This document shows positions 34,603-45,934 of a stretch of DNA of 64,000 nt, piece by piece. The notes under the pieces are model-generated. The model was not told the DNA's origin. It saw only the letters and a list, made by a program, of their open reading frames with translations, and did no database searches. Position 1 is the stretch's first letter; each line of letters begins with the position of its first letter. Made by a program: the position numbers and the translations under genes. The stretch comes from Bathymodiolus brooksi (Eukaryota > Mollusca > Bivalvia > Mytilida > Modiolidae): NCBI GenBank assembly GCA_963680875.1, contig OY804582.1, forward strand, positions 53,958,646-54,022,645, given 5' to 3'.

Positions 34603-34715
34603 CTAATAAAAACGTAGATATCAAATTTAGTGCACACGATACGTTTCTGGAATAACCTTCATCAGGTACGCTCAAAATCTAAAGATTGGAAAGCCAAATA
34701 ATTTAAACGTGCCTT
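34603..34715 (-). repeat. Repeat family H, copy 4 (best preserved)
   Basis: The minus strand reads GCGTACCTGATGAAGGTTAT, TCCAGAAACGTATCGTGTGC, ACTAAATTTGATATCTACGT. CTGATGA and GAAAC are spaced as in a hammerhead ribozyme core. Confidence 0.7.
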
Positions 34716-36051
34716 TTTTCTCTCAAAATATATAGCTTACCCCATTATATCGACTAATAATATTTCCCATAGGTACTTATTAAAATATAAGCAGTATTTA
34801 CAAAGTGAAGGGAATTTGTTCCTAATCTGGCATGGTGTAGTAGTCGATGAATGGCTAATTTTCTAATAGATTTTATCATAGTATGTATTCGTTATTTACT
34901 TTTTACATGTTTATCAAAATAAAAGTATAGAGTAAATTTGTTGATGAAAGTTATTTCAATATGGTTATCTTGTTTATCTTCCATTTAATATTAAACTGAA
35001 ATCTAGAGTTTTGCTTAGTTGAAGTTTAAACTTCTGTGTACTCAATCAGATATGATAATATATAATTCACATTACAAATATCACATTAAACACTTTGAAT
35101 TGATTATTGTTGTAGTTTTTACTTAAAACCAGATTAAATCGATTAACCAAGGAAACTACCATTCATTCTCTGTTGGTTGTATGTAATGTTGATGCGGACA
35201 TACATCAAACACTGTTTTCTTTGTCATTGTAGAATGTATCTAGCTTTAATATCTGCCTTAACAGGACAAGTGTGTTTGTTATTGTAGAAGTTATCTAACA
35301 ATGGTATCTGCCTTAACAGCATAAGTTTCTAAGCTATTTATAAGTTGAACATTGTTTACAAATTAATTTCTAGAGCGCATTAAATAACAATAACAAAGGA
35401 ATCAAAGAGAATTTTAATTAGCCAATTAAAGATAATAATCTCAATTCATCATGTTTTGTTTTCAAAATAAGGGCCATTGGAAGTGTTTATTGTTCTTTCC
35501 GACATTATACGTTAATCTATCCCTATATTTGTTTTCGCTAATCGAGATCATAACCATTAGTCACATTTGAACTTTGACACGGGGTTATATGCATAGCAAT
35601 TTATCGTAATTATGCTACGATGTCAAGAGACTAATAAACTTTGTTGATTTTGACAAAATGCAATACTAATAGGACTTAATTAGATAACATGGTCGACTCA
35701 TATAATAGATGACGGTCAATGCAGAGAACCCCGGGGTATAGATATATGACCTAATTATTCCTGTTCGGATACAACCTTACGGAATTGACGTTTACATTAT
35801 GAACGGAAGGAATAAGATACACGACTCGCTATCAGGAGGGTGAACATCTTGTTGATGATGAATACCCAACTTTCAGAAGCTCATAATGAGTAACAATTTT
35901 CCAGGAATAGTCGTTACTGATCTGTAACGAGGTCAACTTTTGCGACCTCATCTCTTGTATTCCTTGTTGCAAACAAACCAGCCTTTAACATGCCTTAGTC
36001 AAGAGCCACATTTTACCTACATGCGTGTAGGCCTTTATTTGGTCATGAATA
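34716..36051. other. Intron with a 50-bp direct duplication
   Basis: ATTGTAGAA, ATCTAGC-TT and ATCTGCCTTAACAG occur twice at 35,224-35,327. Nothing else is recognised. Confidence 0.45.
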
Positions 36052-36234
36052 TACAGTCAAACCTGTATATAAAGAGCACTCAAGGGAACCTGAAAATTCT
36101 GTCCTTTATGAGCAGTTGCCCTTTATATACAGGTACAAATTATTTGCACTATTTATTAATCGGAAAAAAGAGGATGCCCTTAATAGACAGTGGTGTGTTA
36201 TATAGAGGTGCCCTTTAAGACAGGTTTGAATGTA
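36052..36234. mobile_element. MITE family M, copy 3
   Basis: TACAGTCAAACCTGTATATA at one end and ACAGGTTTGAATGTA at the other form terminal inverted repeats over 183 bp. It is closely similar to the copy at 15,035. Confidence 0.8.
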
Positions 36235-36656
36235 GCTGAAATACTGAGTGGATGTGGCACATCAGTCATATCAATCATTGATAACCTTCGACAAGTGGCT
36301 GTACTAAGTTGTATACATATATTTTTGCTTTATTTTTAGGTAGATTAATATGCACATTGTACGTTAATGTAGGTTATGAACGTATTACCATATATACTGT
36401 CACACAAATGTACTTCATTCACCCTCGTTCATACAGTTTTATAGATGATATACATATATCAGTTTCACAACCAAAACTAGCACCATGGTGTTAAAATCGT
36501 GATAAGATCAACATTTTAGGATTATGGTTTTCAATTCCAATTATCTACTATGTAGATATTCCTACACGATTAGAATAAATGGTCCATTACTTTCCTTACA
36601 CAAATAACGGATGCCTAAATGTAACAAGTTAATTAAGTAAGCATTAATTTACATAC

Positions 36657-36716
36657 CTCCGTAACTCTATTGTCACTCCCGTCACCATGGTTATCTGCGC
36701 CACTATTATCCGACAT
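36657..36716 (-). CDS. Alternative first coding exon (MSDNSGADNHGDGSDNRVTE)
   Basis: An ATG with A at -3 opens a 20-codon frame ending at donor GTATGT, phase 0. No AG acceptor lies just upstream of the ATG, so it looks like a transcription-start exon. It lies downstream of the transmembrane exon and keeps the phase used by every following tail exon, so it could start an intracellular form. Confidence 0.6.
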
Positions 36717-37372
36717 TATTATTATATTCAAGATTGAAAGACACAATGTTTAACATTATAAGTATACAAAGTTCGCTATAACAACTATTTATCGTTAGTT
36801 TTTCACAAGTATTTTAAAATTTCTATAGTGTCTACGTCTTGAAAAGAAAGCTGCGAGGAACTGATTAAGACTTTTCATTTTAATTTCAATGACTTTTTCA
36901 TTTATTGTAATACTGTTGATTTTGAAGGTAGTTGTGTATTTAAAAGCCTAACAAAATATTAAATCATTATGTTGTTATTATTAAATTGATATTCGATCTT
37001 GATCGCTATAGAGAAAACCCAATACTGGGTAAAATCTTTAATTTGCTATTCAATTTTAATTTTTATTCATTATTACATAATATAAACATCCTGTGGGTAA
37101 AATAATTTGACATGCTTTATTTTTAACATTTAAAAACAATTACAGCACAACACCATAACCATATTCCAAAGTCACAAGAAAGCAAATATTCAAAAGATAG
37201 TAAAGAAGTTTTTAGACAAAAATAAATCTTGAAAGCTCTGTATGTAGATTTAAGGTGATATATTGTATTAACTGTAGTCCTATATTAGTATTATAAATAG
37301 CGTTACTATGGTTACATGATTATATTATTATTATAGCAGAAATACTAAAAGAAGAAATCTAGTTCCACTCAC
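36717..37372. other. Putative internal promoter region or intron
   Basis: AT-rich with no clear core promoter element. It would have to contain the promoter for the 36,716 exon if that exon is real. Confidence 0.3.
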
Positions 37373-37731
37373 AATTACCACTTTCTTATCCTTTACATGT
37401 GTTTTTTTTTCTTTCTTTTCCTGTTCTATCCCAGAATCGATTGACGTCCTATCGTCTTCCTTCGCTGGCACAGGACTAGCCTCCCTTTGTTGTTCATCTT
37501 TTTTCTTGTGTTCTTCGTCTGCTTTCTTCTGTTCTTCGTCTTTTTTCTTCTGTTCTTCTTCATCTTCTGACGATTGTAATGATTCTTCATCTGGTACCTT
37601 TTGTTGTTCGCGCTTCCTTTTACGCCTGATATACCATATCAGGAATATTATTATTGCAATTATGATTAATATTATAATTACAATTAATACATACAGCCAT
37701 ATCAAATTGGTTGAAGAAGACGAACTATCAT
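37373..37731 (-). CDS. Host gene transmembrane exon (residues 219-338)
   Basis: Acceptor CTGTTTTCAG, donor GTGAGT, 359 bp, entry phase 1 and exit phase 0. After YDSSSSTNL comes a helix of about 25 hydrophobic residues (about 228-252, IWLYVLIVIIILIIIAIII and on) and then the basic stop-transfer RRKRKR. The cytoplasmic side continues with acidic/lysine coiled-coil-like repeats (EEEQKKKDEEQKKADEEHKK) and KKEKKTHVKDKKVVI. Confidence 0.9.
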
Positions 37732-37856
37732 CTGAAAACAGAATAAAATCTCAAGTTTGTTTTGCTACAGTTATGTCTTGTAGCTTTTCTAAATTTAGAA
37801 TTAGGCTCATCTAATAATTTCGTTTAATCTATTTATAACTATCTTTCTTGTGAATA

Positions 37857-38062
37857 GTGGACATGGGTGGCCTAGTGGTTGAGGTCATCGACTTCTCACC
37901 TCCTGCCCAACATCACTCCCTTACCCACCGCAAGTTTTAAAATGATCAGACATCTCACAGATATCGGGTTTTCCTCTGCTGAGTTCGTTTTAACTCTACA
38001 TCTCACAGTAGTTCGGTAGTCACGATATAGCTGACAATTAAGTGAAAATTACAATAAACACC
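37857..38062 (+). mobile_element. tRNA-derived SINE (third type)
   Basis: A box TGGCCTAGTGG (37,868-37,878) is a perfect match to the pol III consensus. The 3' part (GGTAGTCACGATATAGCTGA, TACAATAAACACC) is the shared mollusc SINE tail. The B box is degraded. Confidence 0.65.
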
Positions 38063-38850
38063 CAAAGCGATCATATTGTGGTGTTCGTGTTGCTAAATCT
38101 TTAATCTTGTCGATCATTGTTAGTTATTCTGCCCTTTTTTATTTGGCCATAGTATTGCCTGTCCTTCTTCAAATTACGGCTTCTGATTACACCTTAGTTA
38201 TCTTCAAACTGTCCTTGTAAATATGATATATGCATAGCAACTAATATCTTATAATGATATTAACTACAAATGTTTACTGTTTTAGCAATGCAGTTATAAT
38301 TATAAAAAATATTGTTCTTAAGGTACAATTGACAGAAATGATAATTGTCAACAGGAAGCTCTATCATCTAAGTTGGTAATGATCTGTCAGGGAAATGGTA
38401 TATTGAACAAAACAGATCTGGAGCCAGACACTGTGGAACTTTGTCAGGTATACTTTTATCATACATATCTAACCATTGTTTATATATAAAAGTAAGGTAT
38501 TCTGTGCCAACTCTAAGAAACTATTATGGAATATACTACTTTGTTTTAATCGATTTATCACAGAGCCTTCTTTACTGTTTTGCAATGTACAAAGCTGTCA
38601 TTACCATTGTGAGAATATAAAAAAAATACAAATTAGAAAAATTCGGAACAAGTTAAATAATAAAATACACACAAAATACACTACAAATTGTGTAGATATT
38701 AACTATTTTATATTATGTTCTTGAATGATATCAGATATCAAATATCAGATATAAAGGTATTCCAGAACATGTTGAGTCTTTTAAATATGGTATGTTATTA
38801 TTATTAAAAAAATATACAAACAACTACTAAAATGTACAAACAAATCCGTA
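38063..38850. other. Intron, family B fragment (minus strand, 38,150-38,215)
   Basis: The minus strand carries a shortened family B phrase (GGTGTAATCAGAAGCCGTAA, then GAAGAAGGACAGG). No gene is visible. Confidence 0.45.
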
Positions 38851-39690
38851 GATACCTAACTTAGTGTGCACGTGTCTGGAATAACCCCCATTAGATATCT
38901 AACTTAGTGTGCACGTGTCTGGAATAACCCCCATTAGATATCTAACTTAGTGTGCACGTGTCTGGAATAACCCCCATTAGATATCTAACTTAGTGTGCAC
39001 GTGTCTGGAATAACCCCCATTAGATACCTAACTTAGTGTGCACGTGTCTGGAATAACCCCCATTAGATATCTAACTTAGTGTGCACGTGTCTGGAATAAC
39101 CCCCATTAGATATCTAACTTAGTGTGCACGTGTCTGGAATAACCCCCATTAGATATCTAACTTAGTGTGCACGTGTCTGGAATAACCCCCATTAGATACC
39201 TAACTTAGTGTGCACGTGTCTGGAATAACCCCCATTAGATACCTAACTTAGTGTGCACGTGTCTGGAATAACCCCCATTAGATACCTAACTTAGTGTGCA
39301 CGTGTCTGGAATAACCCCCATTAGATATCTAACTTAGTGTGCACGTGTCTGGAATAACCCCCATTAGATATCTAACTTAGTGTGCACGTGTCTGGAATAA
39401 CCCCCATTAGATATCTAACTTAGTGTGCACGTGTCTGGAATAACCCCCATTAGATATCTAACTTAGTGTGCACGTGTCTGGAATAACCCCCATTAGATAT
39501 CTAACTTAGTGTGCACGTGTCTGGAATAACCCCCATTAGATACCTAACTTAGTGTGCACGTGTCTGGAATAACCCCCATTAGATATCTAACTTATTATGC
39601 ACGATGCCTGTCTGGAATAACCCCTATTAGATACGCCCATAGTCTAAAGACTGGAAAATCAAATTTAAAAGTCATTTGGTCCGAATTACA
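38851..39690. repeat. Minisatellite, 43-bp unit, about 17 copies, derived from family H
   Basis: Units of AGATATCTAACTTAGTGTGC, ACGTGTCTGGAATAACCCCC, ATT have an exact 43-bp period (38,858, 38,901 and on). The last, diverged copy reads into the rest of a family H element (CTAAAGACTGGAAAATCAAA), which shows that the array grew from within that repeat. Confidence 0.9.
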
Positions 39691-40055
39691 TTTTGAACTG
39701 ATGTACTAACATGTATTCCTTATCGTGAAGGTATGGATTTTATTTACAGTTTGACTAAATAAGTAAAAATTGCAATGAACCAGACCATTGTTGGTGGGAA
39801 CAGAAGAAACCACACTGAATGATTAGATAAACATGCCATGCCCATGATTGATCTCCATTTTATGATTTTTTGGAGTTTATCCAACTAATTGGACGTGAAA
39901 ACGTGAAACACGCGTAAACAATACGACAAAATCTCGTACAAACGTGAAACACGATGAAAAGGTGTAATTAGTCACGGCTGACTGCACAATTGAGGAGTGA
40001 AAAATGGTTTAACATAGGGGGTAATAGGTCTATACGGACCCGATACACTACTAAT
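39691..40055. other. Intron, nothing recognised
   Basis: No gene or named repeat. Confidence 0.4.
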
Positions 40056-40292
40056 GTATATATATATATATATATATCGTAGCGGCCAATTTTATTGGGA
40101 GAGGAAACCGGCGTAAACGGAGAAAATCACGGACCTGTCGCAAGTCACTGACAAACTTTATCACATTAATGTTGCATCGAGTACACCTCGCCTGAGCGGG
40201 ACTCGAATTTTCAACTTTAGTGAAGATAGGCACTGATTGCATAGGTAGTTGTAAATCCAACTACCATACGATCACGACCACGACGACCCCAA
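40056..40292 (-). mobile_element. tRNA-related SINE, full-length copy
   Basis: The minus strand begins GGGGTCGTCGTGGTCGTGAT and has a tRNA-like head (TATGGTAGTTGGATTTACAA) with a B-box-like ATTCGAGTCCCG. It continues through a conserved middle (AGTTTGTCAGTGACTTGCGA) to a (TA)n tail at 40,056-40,077. Of the five copies or fragments of this type in the window, it is the most complete. Confidence 0.75.
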
Positions 40293-40362
40293 ATGGAATG
40301 GCTTAACACTACAGTTAGTGATACTATAAAAACAATGGACCACCAATTATACTTCTACACAA

Positions 40363-40804
40363 GGGTTGTGGTATTTAACGCCACTTTAAACAATATTTCA
40401 CTTATATCGTGGTAGTCAGTTTTATTGGTGGAGGAAACAGAGGAGAACCACCAACGTGTCGGAAGTCACTGACTTTACCACGAACCACCAACGTGTCGGA
40501 AGTCACTGACTTTACCACGAACCACCAACGTGTCGGAAGTCACTGACTTTACCACGAACCACCAACGTGTCGGAAGTCACTGACTTTACCACGAACCACC
40601 AACGTGTCGGAAGTCACTGACTTTACCACGAACCACCAACGTGTCGGAAGTCACTGACTTTACCACGAACCACCAACGTGTCGGAAGTCACTGACTTTAC
40701 CACATAAAGTAGTATCGAGTACACCATGAGACTTGACAACCTGCACTGATTGTACAGGTAGTTGTACATCCAACTACCATCCGATCACGACATCGACGAC
40801 CCCT
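40363..40804 (-). mobile_element. Same SINE type with internal 37-bp array (about 7 copies)
   Basis: Head (GGGGTCGTCGATGTCGTGAT) and 3' end (CACGATATAAGTGAAATATT, GGCGTTAAATACC) flank about seven units of ACCACCAACGTGTCGGAAGT plus CACTGACTTTACCACGA on the plus strand (40,450-40,702). The amplified block is the conserved SINE middle. Confidence 0.8.
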
Positions 40805-43770
40805 CTACAAACTTTAAAGTAGTCAGTGTGTTTTGTTTATATTTTTGTCAAACGCTTGACCTTGATTTTAATAAATACACACTATATAATGTACAACATG
40901 TTCAAGTAACAATACAGAAAGAAATACATATCGTGCACGTATTCAAAAGAAATAAAAGTCTTAATCAGTTACAGAAATAAAAAGATTATTTTTTTTCATT
41001 AATACAAACTTGTTTGGTTATCATAATATTTTCTTGTAAATCAATTTAACGAAATAAAATTGAAAGGAATAAAATGAATCACAAGTGAGATTAAGTTGAT
41101 CGTGTAAAATAAGTAATAGCTTGAAGTCGTGATAATCATATACATGGGAACTCAGGGTATTAGGAGAAGCACAGGTAATAAAATAGAGAAAAAAAATGGT
41201 TGAAGCAAAAATCATATAAATTAAATTCAAGCAGAATAGGTAATAAAATTAAGGAAAAAAAATAGGGTTGAAGCAAAAATCATATAAATTAAATGCAAGC
41301 AGATTTTTAGCTGTAAAATCTCCAACCTTCCTATAGTATCATTCACCTTATAACTATATAACGTAATCAAATGTTATTTGTTGTTCTATGTGTGAATTTA
41401 TTTTATGAATGTGCTGCGTTGTTACAAAGATATCTCGTACTAATATTCTTCATTATTATCATACACGATGGGTGCCATGCTTGGAGCATAATATGATGAT
41501 TCTTCATCTCACTGAAGAGTTTTGATGGGATTCATGTTCTCCGTTCTTTTGTTACTATTTTTCGACGAAGTCGTATAGATCGCGTTTGACCTACTTTTGT
41601 TATGGACGCTGTTGCCTAGCAATTTTAAAGATGAAAATATCTTCTAACTTTTTGATTGGAGAATAATACAAATTTGGTAGGAGTTCGGAGAACGAAGTTA
41701 ACATACTTGCAGTGATTTTCCGACTGTGTTTTTCTTGGGGCCGAACATCGGCCCCAGTCCCAATGTGAAAAAAGTTGTTTCCCCAATTTCATGGGGGAAA
41801 ATTCCCAATAGCGTGGTGATAAAATTATTCGTAAAAACTGGTTAATAAAAGCTTTTTCAAATGACATTATCACGCTTATGACCTGGTTTCTATTTGTTTT
41901 GATCAACCAAGCGAAATACTACGCACAAGATACCGGGAACCAGTACAGTATATTGGGTCGCTTGATTTGTTTACCGGACTGCGATAAAACTTCAGAAAAC
42001 GAAAGCGGAAATCTGTAGTATTTGGAATAAATGTTTAATTAAATAAATTTAATATAAAATTTTAATGAAAAACAGTAAATGTGTCATGTGATTTGCTAAA
42101 AATAAAAATGTCACGATGTTGCATAATTTGTCAGGAAATTGACCAGTAATGATGGAAGCAAGTAGTCTACATGTAACTTGAATTAAAAAAAAGTTTTTAC
42201 TTCCCCCAGGAGAAAAATGAGGTTGATGACGTTAATAAAGCTAGTGAAACTGTTTGTGCTTTGAAGTGAGTCCGACCCACTACTGTACCGGTGATGTCGT
42301 CTATCTAATCTCATCAAACAAAAACTATTCCAGGTATTCCAATACTCAATAGATGTTGTTGCAGTTAATTATGCTGTTTTTGCAATTAGTATCTAATTAA
42401 TTATTACCTGTGATGTACCTGTATTTTATGTCAAATATTGCAGAAAAAGGGAAAATATTTGAGTGAAGTCAGTGTTATTAATAAAAATTAGAAATTGGAA
42501 AGAAACATTTTTTTCATATGGAGTGAAATCAAGTATGACATAAATAGTAAAATATCTTTTAAAAAGTATTTGTACCTTTGAAAAAAAACATGAATCATAA
42601 GACTTTCATTACAAAATGAATAGTAACAAACATAAGCTAATACATGCTTGTTTATTATTTCATGTAGTTTAAAAATAAATAATAAGTTCTATGGATGTTA
42701 AAATATAAATGTATTGATAGAGATATCACTTATTTATGTATGTATCTGTATGGTTTTTTTTATTAGAATAAAAATGATAAATTAATATACATTAGTTCTC
42801 CATTCTCTAATCAAGGTTTACCTGCAGTTACTAGTAATGAGTTTTTGCTTATACACCCTAAGCCCCAATGTTTGCACATTGTTTTTTACAATAATTACAG
42901 CTATTCCCACTTGAAATTTGAGATTTCTTTAATGAATTTTAAAAAAAGTGGGATTAGGTGGAGTCAACCCTACCGGTCACCGACACTAAGTAGTGATACA
43001 CCATGCCCAGAAGCTGAACGCCTTGTTACCAACAACATGTAAATAGTGCAAATAGTGGTGATGTTGATATTTGCAATCTGACTATCACACTGATTCGGAC
43101 AGTTGTGCTCCAGAGGTCATGGTACCAGATGCCAGGGTGTTCAGTTCAATGAAAAATGAACAAAAATACCCATGGCTATGAGACAGTGTGGTACACCAAG
43201 GGTATTTAAGTAAGTTTTGTGAACTGTTTTGTGGTCATTCTTCCTCATCACAATAATGTGTTACTGTTGGCATAACCTTGGTACAGTATGATTGCTATTC
43301 TATTACTGGACCTCTAAACTAATAAATGTATTGCTCTCCCCATCTTTTCCCAAATCACATCATTTACGCGCTAATTTTCCCAATTATAGGGGACCGGACC
43401 CCAGATACAAATGAGTAGAAAAATCACTAACTTGTAATAAGCATGTCGGATTTTAAGCACTTTGTACTCAGCAAGTCGGATTTAAGGCACTTGTAATAAG
43501 CAAGTCATTTAGTAGTTTGCTGATTGGTTGCGTCCGTCGTCCTACGCCCCGCACAGACAAAGGGAGTTCGAGTATAACTGATAATATGATTACTTTTAAT
43601 GGTATATCTGTATACAATATATTAAACTTTAAATTTAAGCGATATTCTCTTTAACCAAAGTATTATACAATTGTATGTCGTAAAGTTTTATTTCAATGTA
43701 TTATGTAATCTTCAGGTGAGCGACTGGGGGTATTAAATTCTGAGAAAGTGCCATTTCATCTATTACACCC
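40805..43770. other. Intron, repeat-like but unassigned
   Basis: A direct duplication (GGTAATAAAAT, AAGCAAAAATCATATAAATT) lies at 41,170-41,300. The GC-richer patch at 41,700-41,830 (GGCCGAACATCGGCCCC) and the region 42,950-43,400 look like old element remains, but I cannot name them. Confidence 0.35.
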
Positions 43771-43774
43771 CCTT

Positions 43775-44260
43775 TTTCTTTAGCTCACCTGACCCAAAGC
43801 ACTTTGGGTCGGTCGTCCGTCCGTACACAATTGCTAAAAATATTCTCCTCTGAAACCACTTGGCCACTTGAGACCAAACTTTGGTGGAATGGTCCGTGGG
43901 TGATCCCCTTCCAAAATTGTGTCCGGCAGTCTCGATCTCCAACCAATATAGTAGCTGTTACTAAAAATAAAAAAGGGGGATGAAATTCAAAAAATCTTCA
44001 TCTCTGAAACCACTGAGCCAATTGGAACTCATCTTTGCTTAGTCCTTTGATGACCCCCTTTCAAAATTGTGTCCAGCAATCCAGACATCCAACCAACATG
44101 GCCACTGTTGCTAAAAACAGAAAAGGTGGATGAAATTTTAATTGTTTTCCTCTTAAACTACTGGGCCAATCATGGATTCAAACTTTGCTAAAATAATCCT
44201 TTGGTGATCCCCTTTCAAAATTTTGTCTGGCAGTCCCGTCCTCGGGCCAAGATCAGTGGA
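43775..44260. repeat. Dispersed repeat with about 145-bp degenerate internal units, 3 copies
   Basis: It begins AGCTCACCTGACCCAAAGCA. CTCTGAAACCACT-GGCCA, TGATCCCCTTCCAAAATTGT and GTCCGGCAGTC then recur three times in order. The minus-strand form of the opening (GGTCAGGTGAGCTAA) is familiar to me from bivalve genomes. Confidence 0.65.
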
Positions 44261-45406
44261 CGCTGTTACTATTTATTAATGATTCCTGCACATTAAGTAG
44301 GATGCAAGGTTTTACATGTCTTATCAAATCCTATAAAACCAATATGTTTAGGTTATTTCAGTGAAATACTGTTCGTAGAAGAATATAATATTTGTCATTT
44401 TGTGCTTCGTCGTACATGTTTTTTTTAAAGATAGTTCTTGTTTCTGTTAGTTTAATGGCTTCAGTAGTATGTCTATTGGTTTGTCTACCCGGATTATCAT
44501 CTTAAACCAATTAACTATTACTTTATCAGTACGGGCAATAAAACAATATAAACAAACATAAATATTTGATTTAATATTATTCTGTATGCTGAAAGGGGTT
44601 TTTCTATTTGATTTAATATTATTCTGTATGCTGAAAGGTTTTTTTTCTATTTGATTTGCTGAAATTTCAATTTCATCTATAGGCATATGGAATATATCAC
44701 TTTGTTCTGATCGATTTCATCGATTCTTCTTCATTGTTGCGAATAATCTCAAGCTATAATTAATAGCTAAAGATTTGTAAAATTCAGAATAACGTCTATC
44801 ACAAAATACAAATGTGTGGCGCTGAATGAAGATATATTGATTTCTGTGTATCATTGCATATTTAAATTAAGAAAAAATTGTTATGCATTCGTGTAAAGAG
44901 TGGCATACACAAGCAAACTAGCTATACAAACAAACAAAAAATAGCAAAACATGCATACTTTATTACCTTTTAAATCTGATAATTGTTAGACATGCAATAC
45001 ATTATTATCACAAGATTAATAAACACATTTGGGGAGAATGAAATTTTAAATTGAAATACTTAGTATTAACCCCTTATCATAAACACATCATTTTAAATTA
45101 CAGTTTCATTAAATGAATAAATAATGTGTAATGAACCAGAACAATAATGATGAACTTTAGCTTGATAGTGTTTTGGTCTTCATCATTCAACTGGATTGTG
45201 TTAATTAAAGATTTTTGCAATCTGTATGTATATTAAAATGATAAACTACAGAATACTGCAGGTTAAACCAGATTTTCAACTTTCATAGTGTACGTCTCAT
45301 TTTATAATGATTTAATAAAATGTCTTGAAACAGTCGTTGTTTCCAATATACTCTACATGACCATCGATGGCAACTTTTTAGAATTAATATTAAATCGTAT
45401 ACTTAC
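44261..45406. other. Intron with a 49-bp direct duplication
   Basis: TATTTGATTTAATATTATTC plus TGTATGCTGAAAGG occurs twice at 44,562-44,652. Nothing else is seen. Confidence 0.45.
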
Positions 45407-45415
45407 AACAGACAG
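45407..45415 (-). CDS. Candidate 9-nt microexon (adds Ser-Val-Cys)
   Basis: The nine bases CTGTCTGTT sit between TTATTTATTTCAG and a perfect GTAAGT donor. In the phase-1 intron between E5 and the transmembrane exon it would insert three residues including one Cys. That would make the number of Cys in the visible extracellular part from E3 onward even. Confidence 0.4.
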
Positions 45416-45934
45416 CTGAAATAAATAAAAATAAATAAGATGAATAGACAGAGCTAACAAAAATAAACAACATGTTCAAATATAATACTGGAATGAGGAG
45501 ATTATGGAACACTGACTATCACAAGAAGTCAAACAACCTAAAGCTGGACGTACTATCACAGTACTGTATACCCAGAGAACTATGATGGCGTCTAAAACAG
45601 GTGTCATGGTCATTTATTGTCGTATAAGATATATTTGGAAATGAAGCAATGCTTGTTTTTTTTTTACTTGCCAGAATTAAATTTTCTCATCAATGATATA
45701 TTAACCATATATGGGTTTTAGTAATAAAATTCATACAAACAAATTGTTATATATAGTGAGGCAGAGTATTACTGTTTCCTTAAATATTTTTATATTTTTT
45801 GCTAATATATTACTATAAGAGAATACAATAATTTGATACTTTAGTTGTATGTTGTTTATTTAACTTTTTTCAGTTTCTTATCTTGTTTTACAGATGTCGG
45901 TTATGGTTATTGTATTTCTTTTCTAGAAATGTTA
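45416..45934. other. Intron, nothing recognised
   Basis: AT-rich sequence. Confidence 0.4.

Noticed and set aside
34209..34637. 142-codon minus-strand frame in an intron
   Set aside because: AT-rich chance frame overlapping a family H repeat, with no acceptor or donor agreement with neighbours.
42845..43042. 65-codon frame on plus strand
   Set aside because: No splice sites, no homology that I recognise, and composition like its surroundings.
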